A stretch of DNA of 19,321 bases from Haemophilus sp. (GCA_019423005.1 JAHZCF010000064.1:1-19321), one strand, 5' to 3'; positions 7,116-14,254 are shown, counted from the stretch's first letter. Program-made: numbers and translations. The notes: generated by a model not told the origin, from the sequence alone.

Positions 7116-7814
7116 ATGCGACTAGATAAATTTATTGCCGAGAATACAGGTTTAACCCGTTCACAAGCTACTAAAGCCATTCGCCAAAGTGCGGTCAAAA
7201 TTAATGGTGAAATTGTGAAAAATGGTGCGACTAAAGTTAGCCAAGAAGATGAAATTTATTTTGAAGATGAATTGTTGCCTTGGGTGGAAGAAGGTCAATA
7301 TTTTATGTTGCATAAGCCTCAGGGCTACGTTTGCTCTCATGATGACGGTGATTACCCTACTATTTATCAATTCTTTGAACCGCCGCTTTCTGGTAAGTTA
7401 CACAGTGCAGGGCGATTAGATGTCGATACGACAGGACTCGTGCTATTAACGGATGATGGTCAATGGTCACATCGTATTACTTCACCAAAACATCAATGCG
7501 AAAAAACCTATTTAGTCACTTTAGCCGATCCGGTTGAAAACCATTATGCTTCAGCCTGTGAAGAAGGCATTCTGCTACGTGGTGAAAAAGAACCCACTAA
7601 GCCGGCGAAATTAGAAGTATTAGATGATTACAACGTGAATCTAACTATCTCTGAAGGACGCTATCATCAGGTGAAACGAATGTTTGCTGCACTTGGTAAT
7701 AAAGTCGTTGCGCTACACCGTTGGAGAATAGGTAACGTTGAATTAGATGAAAGCTTAGAAGAAGGCGAATTTCGTCCACTCACTCAGGAAGAAATCGACA
7801 ATTTAGTGAAATAA
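7116..7814 (+). CDS. rsuA: 16S rRNA pseudouridine(516) synthase RsuA
   Basis: The enzyme isomerises U516 of 16S rRNA to pseudouridine during 30S assembly. The 232-residue protein has an N-terminal S4 RNA-binding domain (about 1-58, MRLDKFIAEN...) followed by the RsuA/RluB catalytic domain. The signature SAGRLDVDTTGL places the catalytic aspartate at residue 102, the same number as in E. coli RsuA. The later block EGRYHQVKRM (near 186-195) is also typical. It lies 9 bp after the DUF1919 gene and 1 bp before bcr, so it is the middle gene of an operon. A perfect USS is built into the S4 domain coding region as Gln-Ser-Ala-Val. Confidence 0.95.
   Translation: MRLDKFIAENTGLTRSQATKAIRQSAVKINGEIVKNGATKVSQEDEIYFEDELLPWVEEGQYFMLHKPQGYVCSHDDGDYPTIYQFFEPPLSGKLHSAGRLDVDTTGLVLLTDDGQWSHRITSPKHQCEKTYLVTLADPVENHYASACEEGILLRGEKEPTKPAKLEVLDDYNVNLTISEGRYHQVKRMFAALGNKVVALHRWRIGNVELDESLEEGEFRPLTQEEIDNLVK
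7188..7196 (+). repeat. USS inside rsuA
   Basis: Perfect AAGTGCGGT, read as part of Gln-Ser-Ala-Val. Confidence 0.9.
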
Positions 7815-7815
7815 T

Positions 7816-9006
7816 ATGAGCCAAAATATTAAACCTACCTTTATTTTTATCGCCACGCTCGGCATCCTCTCGATGCTACCGCCTTTGGGCGTGGATATGT
7901 ATATTCCGTCCTTTTTAAATATTGCTGAAGACTTAAATATCAACTCCGAGCAAGTACAGCACACGCTGACATTCTTCGCTTATGGTATGGCGGCAGGACA
8001 ATTATTCTGGGGACCATTTGGTGACAGTTTTGGTCGTAAACCGATTATTTTATTAGGTGTCATTATTGGTGCTATCACGGCTATTATTTTAACGAGCATT
8101 CATTCTATTGGCAGTTTCACTGCGCTACGTTTTATTCAAGGTTTCTTTGGGGCTGCGCCTGTTGTGCTTTCAGGGGCTTTATTACGAGATTTATTTAGCA
8201 AAGATCAGCTCTCTCGAATCATGTCCACCATCACGCTTGTCTTTATGATCGCGCCGCTTGTTGCGCCCATAATTGGTGGGTATATTGTGAAATATTTCCA
8301 CTGGCATATGATTTTTTATGTGATTGGCATCATGGGATTTCTTGCTGCATTGCTTGTCTTTTTCATTATTCCCGAGACCCATAAAAAAGAAAATCGTATT
8401 CCCCTGCGCCTGAATATCATTGCCCGTAACTTTATGATACTTTCTAAACAAAAAGAAGTGTTAGGTTATATGGCGGCGGCTTCTTTTGGTTTTGGTGGCT
8501 TATTTGCTTTCGTCACAGCTGGTTCGATTGTTTATATCGGTATTTATGGCATTCCAGTCGATCAATTTGGCTATTTCTTTATGATCAATATCGCGATTAT
8601 GACCGCTGCTTCTTATCTAAATGGGAAATTTGTATTGAAGCTAGGTGCTGAAACCATGTTACGAATTGGTATTGCCGTACAATTTATTTCAGGAATCTGG
8701 CTATTTTTAACCGCACTTTTTGATTTTGGTTTTTGGTCAATGGCAATTGGTGTGGCCTTTTTTGTAGGTCAAAACCCATTAATCTCATCCAATGCTACCG
8801 CCTCTATTCTAGAAAAATTCCCAACGATGGCGGGTACCGCAAATTCATTAATGGGAAGTGTACGTTTTGGTGTCGGTGCTGTAATGGGTTCCCTTGTGGC
8901 GAGCTTTAAAATGGAAACCGCTGCACCAATGCTCTATACAATGACAGCTTGCGTGCTCATTTCAGCCCTCTCTTATTACCTCCTGACTTATCGAAATGAA
9001 CGATAA
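7816..9006 (+). CDS. bcr: Bcr/CflA family MFS drug efflux transporter
   Basis: This is an inner-membrane proton-coupled exporter of the major facilitator superfamily, DHA1/Bcr-CflA group (bicyclomycin and other drugs in E. coli). The 396 residues contain about 12 hydrophobic segments. The first ends in PPLGVDMYIPSF, a hallmark of Bcr/CflA proteins. MFS motif A follows TM2 (GPFGDSFGRKP, residues 66-76), and GFFGAAPVVLSGALLRD resembles the group's TM4-TM5 region. The start codon is 1 bp after the rsuA stop with only a poor Shine-Dalgarno sequence, which suggests translational coupling. A strong terminator follows. The substrate cannot be predicted. Confidence 0.92.
   Translation: MSQNIKPTFIFIATLGILSMLPPLGVDMYIPSFLNIAEDLNINSEQVQHTLTFFAYGMAAGQLFWGPFGDSFGRKPIILLGVIIGAITAIILTSIHSIGSFTALRFIQGFFGAAPVVLSGALLRDLFSKDQLSRIMSTITLVFMIAPLVAPIIGGYIVKYFHWHMIFYVIGIMGFLAALLVFFIIPETHKKENRIPLRLNIIARNFMILSKQKEVLGYMAAASFGFGGLFAFVTAGSIVYIGIYGIPVDQFGYFFMINIAIMTAASYLNGKFVLKLGAETMLRIGIAVQFISGIWLFLTALFDFGFWSMAIGVAFFVGQNPLISSNATASILEKFPTMAGTANSLMGSVRFGVGAVMGSLVASFKMETAAPMLYTMTACVLISALSYYLLTYRNER
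8710..8718 (-). repeat. USS inside bcr
   Basis: Perfect ACCGCACTT on the + strand, encoding Thr-Ala-Leu within a membrane segment. Confidence 0.9.
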
Positions 9007-9040
9007 AGTGCGTTCAATTTTCACATCAATCCAAAACAAT

Positions 9041-9065
9041 AAAGGCGGGATATCCCGCCTTTTTT
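9041..9065. terminator. Terminator between bcr and the alanine symporter gene
   Basis: Perfect 9-bp stem AAAGGCGGG / CCCGCCTTT around ATAT, followed on the + strand by a run of six T (9060-9065). The whole 22 bp is palindromic, so it can also serve the convergent gene. Confidence 0.92.
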
Positions 9066-9079
9066 ATGTCCATCAACAT

Positions 9080-10519
9080 TTATTTCCAAATTCGATGTTC
9101 TAATACTCGTTTTTTAATTTCAGGATAGAGGTCAATTTTAAATTCAGGCTCTTTTCCTGCTTTTAATTGACGTTGATAGTCTTTCATTAACTTCCACACA
9201 ATCGGGGAAAGTAAAACAATCGCGACTAAGTTGATAATAGCCATCACTGCCATCACAGTATCCGCAAAATTCCACACAACATTACCTGATTTTACCGAAC
9301 CGAAATAAACGAAGAATAATACCGATAAACGGAATGCCCATACAAACCAAGGTTTATTTTTAATAAAGCGAATGTTACTTTCTGCGTAAGCATAGTTACC
9401 GATAATAGAGGAATAAGCGAAAAGCAATAAAATGAAAGCTAAGAAGTGTACGCCAAACTCCCCAACATGATAACGCAATGCATTTTGCGTTAAGGAAATA
9501 CTTTTCAGTGTTTCACTGCCATAGTTATCAGAAAGCAGGATAATCACCGCCGTACAAGTACAGACGATCATGGTATCTACAAACACACCAAGCATTTGCA
9601 CTAAGCCTTGGCTAACTGGATGTTTTACGTGAGCAGCCGCCGCTGCATTTGGTGCTGAGCCCATCCCCGCTTCATTAGAGAATAATCCACGTTTAATCCC
9701 CATCATCATGGCTTTGGAGACTAAAGCACCAAACATACCACCTGCGGCTGATTGGAAAGTAAAAGCACTTTTATAAATATTGGCTATTACCGTCGGAATC
9801 ATATCAATATGCATGCCTAAGATAATTACCGCCATAATTAAATAAAAGAGTGCCATCATCGGTACTACGCTACTAGAAATGGTCGCAATACGTTTTACGC
9901 CACCGAAAATAATTGCAGCAGTTAATACCACTAAAACAAGACCTACATATTCACCTTGCCAATTCCAAGCATTTTTGGTTGCTTCCACAATTGAGTTTGC
10001 TTGTACTGAATTAAATGCAAAACCAAAGGTAAAAATCAATGATAGGGCAAACGCTACTGCTAGCCAACGAGATTTTAAACCTTGTGTAATATAGTAGGCT
10101 GGGCCACCACGGAAAGAGCCATCTTTATCTTGAATTTTAAATACCTGTGCTAAAGTCGATTCCGCAAAGGCACTCGACATGCCAATAAATGCCGTTACCC
10201 ACATCCAAAATACGGCACCTTCACCACCAAGCGCAATAGCTGTTGCCACACCACTGATATTACCTACGCCAACTCGACTTGCAAGCCCAGTTGCAAACGC
10301 TTGGAATGGCGTTAAAGAATTACCTTCTGCCGCACGTCCAAACCACATTTCACGTATACTTGCAGGGAAAAGGCGTAACTGTACTAAGCCTGTAGTAATT
10401 GTAAAAAATAAGCCTACACCTAATAAAATAACAATGGTGATATTCCATAATGGCTCATCAAAATGTTCGATAATCCATGTCAATCCTTGTTCAATCCAGT
10501 TCCCAAATTCTGTCAGCAT
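9080..10519 (-). CDS. alsT: Sodium:alanine/glycine symporter (AGCS family)
   Basis: This inner-membrane Na+-coupled amino acid carrier imports alanine or glycine. The 479 residues hold about ten or eleven hydrophobic segments. Family markers include GVGNISGVATAIALGGEGA near residues 80-98, FRGGPAYYI in the first third, and SNEAGMGSAPNAAAAA in the middle, the AGCS signature region. Length and order agree with AlsT/DagA/YaaJ proteins. I chose ATG 10519 because GTGAGG lies 5 bp upstream; the frame is open for 15 more codons to a TTG, which looks unlikely. The gene follows nagK on the same strand, with a terminator and a competing hairpin between them. The preference for alanine over glycine cannot be read from sequence. 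The gene name follows family convention. Confidence 0.92.
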   Translation of the reverse strand: MLTEFGNWIEQGLTWIIEHFDEPLWNITIVILLGVGLFFTITTGLVQLRLFPASIREMWFGRAAEGNSLTPFQAFATGLASRVGVGNISGVATAIALGGEGAVFWMWVTAFIGMSSAFAESTLAQVFKIQDKDGSFRGGPAYYITQGLKSRWLAVAFALSLIFTFGFAFNSVQANSIVEATKNAWNWQGEYVGLVLVVLTAAIIFGGVKRIATISSSVVPMMALFYLIMAVIILGMHIDMIPTVIANIYKSAFTFQSAAGGMFGALVSKAMMMGIKRGLFSNEAGMGSAPNAAAAAHVKHPVSQGLVQMLGVFVDTMIVCTCTAVIILLSDNYGSETLKSISLTQNALRYHVGEFGVHFLAFILLLFAYSSIIGNYAYAESNIRFIKNKPWFVWAFRLSVLFFVYFGSVKSGNVVWNFADTVMAVMAIINLVAIVLLSPIVWKLMKDYQRQLKAGKEPEFKIDLYPEIKKRVLEHRIWK

Positions 10520-10561
10520 AAAAACCTCACTTAAAAAATCCATATTCTGATTGTAAATAGA

Positions 10562-10613
10562 CAAAAGAAAAAATCCAGTTTTCTTATAGGAAAACTGGAT
10601 TCTTGTCCTATAA
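10562..10613 (-). terminator. nagK terminator with competing upstream hairpin
   Basis: On the - strand, the stem AATCCAGTTTTC / GAAAACTGGATT (10572-10583 with 10590-10601, 6-nt loop) is followed by TTTTCTTTTG, a clear intrinsic terminator between nagK and the symporter gene. An overlapping perfect 8-bp inverted repeat (10584-10591 with 10606-10613) pairs the terminator loop and the end of its arm with the sequence just upstream, so the two structures exclude each other. Confidence 0.8.
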
Positions 10614-10655
10614 CATAAAATTTATTCAAATTTTTACTGTATTTTTAGATTAAAT

Positions 10656-11573
10656 CTATTCACAGTTTAAAAATAATGCTGCAGCACCACGAACACCACC
10701 GGAATCACCATGTTTTGCTTTTTTGATTGGAGGCACTTTTGCACTACGCATTAAATGAGCTGGCAGTGCTTTTGGTAAGGCTTCATAAAGATAATCAAAA
10801 TTCGATAAACCACCACCGAGTACAATCATATGCGGATCAAATGCAGTGATAATGTTGCCGATAGAAATAGCCGCTAACTCCACAAAAATGCGAACAAAAT
10901 CAACCGCACTTTCATCTTTCGCATAAAAGCGATCGATAATATCTTTGGCTGATAACTCTTCCCCTTTTAAATCACGGTACAACATTTCAAAGCCGCGACC
11001 AGAAATATACGTATCTAAACAGGCTTGATTGCCACAACCGCATTGGTAAATTGGCGCTTTATCCCAGCCCAATAATTTTAAGGCATGATAATTTAATTGA
11101 ATGTGTCCTAGCTCCCCTGCCATCCCGACTTGGCCTGAGTGAATTTTGCCATTAATCACAAAACCACCACCAAAGCCAGTACCCAAAATAAGCCCTAATA
11201 CGGAAGGATATTGGGTATTTTCTTCATCACAGGCTTCAGAGAGTGCAAAACAATTTGCATCATTTTCTGCTCGCACTTCACGACCTAAAACGCGTTCAAG
11301 ATCAGCTAAAATAGGCTTATTATCTGCCACACGAATATTTGTCACTTCAGCCAGACCCGTTGTTAAATTAACAAATCCAGGTAAACCTAAACCTACTGTT
11401 CCTTTTTCACCAAAGTGGGCATCAGCACGTTCGACTAGCATTTTGATCGCCTGTAACCAATCTTGGTAATCTGTTTGTGGCGTTGGCACGCGTTCGGTAT
11501 AAAGTTTTTCTAATTTTTCATTAAAAGCAGCCAATTCAATCTTTGTGCCACCGATATCAATACCGTAATACAT
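10656..11573 (-). CDS. nagK: N-acetylglucosamine kinase NagK (ROK family)
   Basis: NagK phosphorylates GlcNAc from cell-wall or host-glycan breakdown to GlcNAc-6-P, using ATP. The 305 residues match E. coli NagK (303) throughout: the phosphate loop GIDIGGTKIE (4-13), the NDANCFALSE block with catalytic Asp105, GLILGTGFGGG, and the ROK zinc site of His157 and Cys178/Cys180/Cys185 in CGCGNQACLD. The C-terminus has HGDSGGVRGAA, typical of NagK. The Shine-Dalgarno sequence GAGGAG lies just before ATG 11573. A possible promoter lies at 11609-11637. It is followed by a terminator, then by the symporter gene on the same strand. Confidence 0.95.
   Translation of the reverse strand: MYYGIDIGGTKIELAAFNEKLEKLYTERVPTPQTDYQDWLQAIKMLVERADAHFGEKGTVGLGLPGFVNLTTGLAEVTNIRVADNKPILADLERVLGREVRAENDANCFALSEACDEENTQYPSVLGLILGTGFGGGFVINGKIHSGQVGMAGELGHIQLNYHALKLLGWDKAPIYQCGCGNQACLDTYISGRGFEMLYRDLKGEELSAKDIIDRFYAKDESAVDFVRIFVELAAISIGNIITAFDPHMIVLGGGLSNFDYLYEALPKALPAHLMRSAKVPPIKKAKHGDSGGVRGAAALFLNCE
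10903..10911 (-). repeat. USS inside nagK
   Basis: Perfect ACCGCACTT on the + strand. On the coding strand it reads Ser-Ala-Val. Confidence 0.9.
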
Positions 11574-11608
11574 ATTGTCTCCTCAAAGAGCGGTCAAAAT
11601 TGTTGGAA

Positions 11609-11663
11609 CATATAGGCTGTATTCTCCTTGAAATCAAAATAAAAATCCATGACAAAAATCATA
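11609..11663 (-). promoter_or_regulatory. Possible nagK promoter with CRP-like element
   Basis: On the - strand TTGATT (11632-11637) and TATATG (11609-11614) have a 17-bp spacer, each a 4/6 match. Upstream, TATGA-N6-TCATG (11648-11663) keeps the TGA-N6-TCA core of a CRP site, but its distance from the start (about -53) is not a standard position. Confidence 0.35.
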
Positions 11664-11681
11664 TTTTCTACAAGCAATAAA

Positions 11682-11713
11682 AAAGACCGGCTTTATCACT
11701 AAAACCGGTCTTT
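11682..11713 (-). terminator. pgpB terminator
   Basis: Stem AAAGACCGG / CCGGTCTTT extends inward by three more A-T pairs past one C-A mismatch and closes on a 6-nt loop. On the - strand TTTTTTATT follows. It ends 5 bp from the pgpB stop. Confidence 0.85.
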
Positions 11714-11717
11714 GATG

Positions 11718-12443
11718 CTATTTATTGTTGAACAAGCCTTTCTTCTGTAAAAAACCAAAAATAATCAAATGAACAATCCATGCCGAAATTATCGCTACAA
11801 ATAAATCGATAGGATAATGCATTCCAAGGCGGACTCGGCTAATCAACATTAATACGCCCCAAATTGTCATGGCTCCAATTAGCAATTCCGCTTTAAAAGA
11901 ACGATTGCCTAATAATTGGCTAAATCCGACGGCTAACATTAGCCAAGTGGCGGCAAAAATAGAATGTCCAGATGGGAAAGAATAACCCGTTTCATCTTCA
12001 TAATGCGCTTTTAACCAGGCTGGTGTATCCGCTTGCGTAGAATAAAATTTATCTACTAATTTCGCACGCTCTGAACGATCTTGATGATAAAAAGCGTCCG
12101 TAGTACTTTCTGTTTTTTCCGCTAAATAGACGGTAAAAGGACGCGGCTCGGCAAACACAGTTTTTAAGCCCGTTTTAATCACCTGTGTGGATAATACCGA
12201 CAGGCCCATTATAATCACGCCCATAATCCACTGTTTACGGTTTTCAAAAAGAAAACGGAAAAGTAAAGCAAACACACCACAGGTAATTAAAGCATAAGGT
12301 ACGCTACCCGTTTCGGTTAAAAGATAAAGCCAATAATCCCATTCCATTAATTGGTTGTTTCCATGCCAATGATAAGCAAAACCCCAAACAAAAAATGGTA
12401 CAAGACAAAGGAATAACGTATATAATGACAGCCTTTTAAACAT
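11718..12443 (-). CDS. pgpB: Phosphatidylglycerophosphatase B / PAP2-type lipid phosphatase
   Basis: This inner-membrane type 2 lipid phosphatase, by homology to PgpB, removes phosphate from phosphatidylglycerol phosphate, undecaprenyl pyrophosphate and other lipid phosphates on the periplasmic side. The 241 residues contain all three PAP2 motifs: KTVFAEPRP (Lys94-Arg101-Pro102), PSGH (157-160, with His160), and SRVRLGMHYPID (Arg203, nucleophilic His209, Asp213). Hydrophobic segments lie near 7-25, 47-66, 72-90 and at several places in the C-terminal third. A long hydrophilic loop (about 104-155) between motifs 1 and 2 is typical of PgpB. ATG 12443 has AGAGG upstream. It is divergent from ribA, with 66 bp between them. 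Confidence 0.92.
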   Translation of the reverse strand: MFKRLSLYTLFLCLVPFFVWGFAYHWHGNNQLMEWDYWLYLLTETGSVPYALITCGVFALLFRFLFENRKQWIMGVIIMGLSVLSTQVIKTGLKTVFAEPRPFTVYLAEKTESTTDAFYHQDRSERAKLVDKFYSTQADTPAWLKAHYEDETGYSFPSGHSIFAATWLMLAVGFSQLLGNRSFKAELLIGAMTIWGVLMLISRVRLGMHYPIDLFVAIISAWIVHLIIFGFLQKKGLFNNK

Positions 12444-12509
12444 TGTTGCCTCTTGATAATAAAAATAAAGTGCACATTTTAGCAGAATAAAGTTGAAAAA
12501 GGATACGTT

Positions 12510-13157
12510 ATGTCAAAAATCCAACTGGTCGCTCAAGCCAATTTGCCTACCGAATATGGCATATTTAAAATGGTCGGATTTGAATTTCCCGATACAAAAA
12601 AAGAACATGTCGCTTTAGTGATGGGTGATATTTCAAACCAAGATGAGCCTGTGCTCGCCCGCATTCATTCGGAATGCTTAACGGGTGATGCGTTACACAG
12701 TTTAAAATGTGATTGCGGTTTCCAGCTTGCAGCCGCATTACGTCAAATTAGCGAAGCGGGTCGAGGTGTGTTGATCTATCATCGTGAAGAAGGACGAGGT
12801 ATTGGTCTAATTAATAAAATTCGTGCTTATTCATTACAAGATCAAGGCATGGATACTATTGAAGCCAATCTTGCATTAGGTTTTAAAGCCGATGAGCGTA
12901 ACTTTAATGTGTGTGCCGATATGTTTGAATTATTAGGTGTGAAGCAAGTTCGCTTGATGACAAACAACCCGCAAAAAGTAGAAACCATGAAAAAAGCGGG
13001 AATTAATATCGTAGAACGTGTGCCATTGAATGTAGGTGAAAACCGTTACAATACGAAATATCTTGATACTAAAGCTAAAAAAATGGGCCATTACATTGTG
13101 CACAATAATGAAGAACATTTAATGACTTGCCCACATTGCCAAGAAGAAGTGATTTAA
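12510..13157 (+). CDS. ribA: GTP cyclohydrolase II
   Basis: RibA opens the GTP ring and releases formate and pyrophosphate, the first committed step of riboflavin synthesis, in the cytoplasm. The 215 residues carry the zinc ligands Cys56, Cys67 and Cys69 (SECLTGDAL...LKCDCG), the HREEGRGIGL block (91-100), Tyr107 and Arg130 (equivalents of the E. coli catalytic residues at offset two), and TNNPQKV. It is a stand-alone cyclohydrolase with no DHBP synthase domain fused. Compared with E. coli RibA (196 residues) it has a longer C-terminus ending in a Cys207-Pro-His-Cys210 pair. AGGA lies 6 bp before ATG 12510. No riboswitch is visible upstream. A terminator follows 3 bp after the stop. Confidence 0.95.
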   Translation: MSKIQLVAQANLPTEYGIFKMVGFEFPDTKKEHVALVMGDISNQDEPVLARIHSECLTGDALHSLKCDCGFQLAAALRQISEAGRGVLIYHREEGRGIGLINKIRAYSLQDQGMDTIEANLALGFKADERNFNVCADMFELLGVKQVRLMTNNPQKVETMKKAGINIVERVPLNVGENRYNTKYLDTKAKKMGHYIVHNNEEHLMTCPHCQEEVI

Positions 13158-13160
13158 TAA

Positions 13161-13189
13161 AAAAGCCATACAACTGTTGTATGGCTTTT
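13161..13189. terminator. ribA terminator, probably bidirectional
   Basis: A 13-bp stem AAAAGCCATACAA / TTGTATGGCTTTT closes on a 3-nt loop and is followed by CTTTTATC. On the - strand the tail is TTTTTTATT, so it can also end the small lipoprotein transcript. Confidence 0.9.
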
Positions 13190-13204
13190 CTTTTATCAAA
13201 ACAA

Positions 13205-13348
13205 TTATTGATTAACGCCCCAATGACGAGTGTCTTTATCAAATTTCATGCCTGAATGAGATCCTTCTGAACCATTAAAATAAACGTCTTTATTTGCGCA
13301 AGCTGAAATCACTAATGCACCGATAACAATAAGAATTAATTTTTTCAT
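13205..13348 (-). CDS. Small putative lipoprotein (47 aa)
   Basis: A short reading frame encodes a classic lipoprotein signal peptide: MKK, then a hydrophobic core LILIVIGALV, then the lipobox ISAC with Cys17. Cleavage would leave a mature peptide of only 31 residues, polar and ending in HWGVNQ. AGG lies 8 bp before ATG 13348. The frame is open 14 codons further to a GTG, but the signal peptide decides the start. A TGn-TACAAT extended -10 lies at 13381-13389, and a shared terminator lies downstream, so it looks like a complete one-gene unit. I do not recognise the family. Asp/Glu does not follow the Cys (CANKD), so outer-membrane sorting is the default prediction. Confidence 0.75.
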   Translation of the reverse strand: MKKLILIVIGALVISACANKDVYFNGSEGSHSGMKFDKDTRHWGVNQ

Positions 13349-13380
13349 TGTGTTTACCTTTTTAAAACTAACTTGTCCAA

Positions 13381-13389
13381 ATTGTATCA
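13381..13389 (-). promoter_or_regulatory. Extended -10 promoter of the small lipoprotein gene
   Basis: On the - strand TGATACAAT matches the extended -10 pattern TGn-TATAAT with one mismatch. No good -35 is visible. It lies 33 bp before the start codon. Confidence 0.4.
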
Positions 13390-13429
13390 CAACTTTTGTT
13401 GGCTTTACCTGCTTAAATTAGTCCTTTTC

Positions 13430-13458
13430 TTGCAAAATTTGTCTTTGACTTCTACAAT
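13430..13458 (+). promoter_or_regulatory. Predicted queC promoter
   Basis: TTGCAA (13430-13435, 4/6) and TACAAT (13453-13458, 5/6) are 17 bp apart. Transcription would begin near 13465, about 10 nt before the riboswitch aptamer. Confidence 0.55.
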
Positions 13459-13475
13459 ACCGCCTCATTTTTAAC

Positions 13476-13513
13476 TTGTAGTTCGCAAACCTCCTACATA
13501 AAAAAACTAGGTA
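13476..13513 (+). promoter_or_regulatory. preQ1 class I riboswitch controlling queC translation
   Basis: The leader has the preQ1-I H-type pseudoknot layout. P1 is TGTAG (13477-13481) with CTACA (13494-13498), enclosing a 12-nt loop TTCGCAAACCTC. An A-rich tail follows (13499-13506). P2 is ACCT in the loop (13489-13492) with AGGT in the tail (13509-13512). That AGGT contains the only Shine-Dalgarno sequence of queC, 6 nt before ATG 13518. Ligand binding should stabilise P2, hide the ribosome site and turn off a preQ1-pathway gene. Confidence 0.92.
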
Positions 13514-13517
13514 CCCT

Positions 13518-14195
13518 ATGAATATTTCAAATCCTAATCACAATCGTAAAGCCCTTGTGATCTTCTCTGGTGGACAAGACTCCACAACTTGTTTAATTCA
13601 AGCCATTGCCGAATATGGCGTAGAAAATGTCGAAACTGTCACCTTTCAATACGGCCAGCGTCATGCCATTGAATTAGAAAAAGCCCGTTGGATCGCCAAA
13701 GATCTCGGCGTAAAGCAAACGTTAATTGATACATCGGTTATCAAATCTATCACCCACAATGCCTTAATGGATGCAAACGCTGACATTGAACAAAAAGATG
13801 GGGAATTACCTAATACCTTTGTGGATGGCCGAAATGCGCTCTTCTTATTGTATGCGGCGATTTATGCAAAAGGACAAGGTATTAATGACATTATCACAGG
13901 CGTATGTGAAACAGATTTCAGTGGCTATCCGGATTGTCGCGATGTGTTTATCAAATCCATGAATGTCCCCCTTAATTTAGCCATGGATTACCCGTTCAAT
14001 TTAAAAACACCGTTGATGTATCTCACCAAAGCACAAACCTGGGCATTAGCTGATGAATTAGGTGCGTTAGATTATGTTCGTCAGCATACTCACACTTGCT
14101 ACGAAGGAGTTGAAGGTGGCTGTGGAGAATGCCCAAGCTGTAAATTGAGAGATAAAGGCTTACAGGAATATTTAGCAACAAAAGCAAAAGCTTAG
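13518..14195 (+). CDS. queC: 7-cyano-7-deazaguanine (preQ0) synthase
   Basis: QueC converts 7-carboxy-7-deazaguanine to preQ0 using ATP and ammonia, in the cytoplasmic pathway to queuosine-modified tRNA. The 225 residues contain the PP-loop SGGQDST (17-23), FQYGQRH, the FVDGRNALFL block in the middle and the four zinc-binding cysteines Cys194, Cys202, Cys205 and Cys208 near the C-terminus (GGCGECPSC). Length agrees with the family. The start at 13518 is fixed by the riboswitch-embedded Shine-Dalgarno sequence. No other queuosine gene is in the window. Downstream there is only a weak AT-rich inverted repeat, so where transcription ends is unclear. Confidence 0.95.
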   Translation: MNISNPNHNRKALVIFSGGQDSTTCLIQAIAEYGVENVETVTFQYGQRHAIELEKARWIAKDLGVKQTLIDTSVIKSITHNALMDANADIEQKDGELPNTFVDGRNALFLLYAAIYAKGQGINDIITGVCETDFSGYPDCRDVFIKSMNVPLNLAMDYPFNLKTPLMYLTKAQTWALADELGALDYVRQHTHTCYEGVEGGCGECPSCKLRDKGLQEYLATKAKA

Positions 14196-14245
14196 TATCG
14201 AGATAACCCAATCTATAACAGATTAAATAGATTCAAATGAACCCA

Positions 14246-14254
14246 AAGTGCGGT
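14246..14254 (+). repeat. USS between queC and parE
   Basis: Perfect AAGTGCGGT followed by CAAAATT, the AT-rich extension usual for Haemophilus uptake sequences. Confidence 0.9.

Noticed and set aside
10179..10550. 123-codon open frame on the + strand opposite the symporter gene
   Set aside because: It is an antisense shadow of a membrane protein gene and runs out through the symporter start region. No independent support.
10520..10655. Glycine riboswitch upstream of the alanine symporter gene
   Set aside because: Such riboswitches precede some AGCS genes, but the conserved aptamer core is absent and most of the 136 bp is AT-rich sequence around the nagK terminator.
12444..12509. FMN riboswitch or strong promoter in the pgpB-ribA gap
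   Set aside because: Only 66 bp are available, with no RFN element features. TTGATA is present but no fitting -10 lies at the right distance.
14210..14233. Inverted repeat AATCTAT/ATAGATT after queC as a terminator
   Set aside because: It is only seven A/T-rich pairs with a 10-nt spacer and no T-tract.
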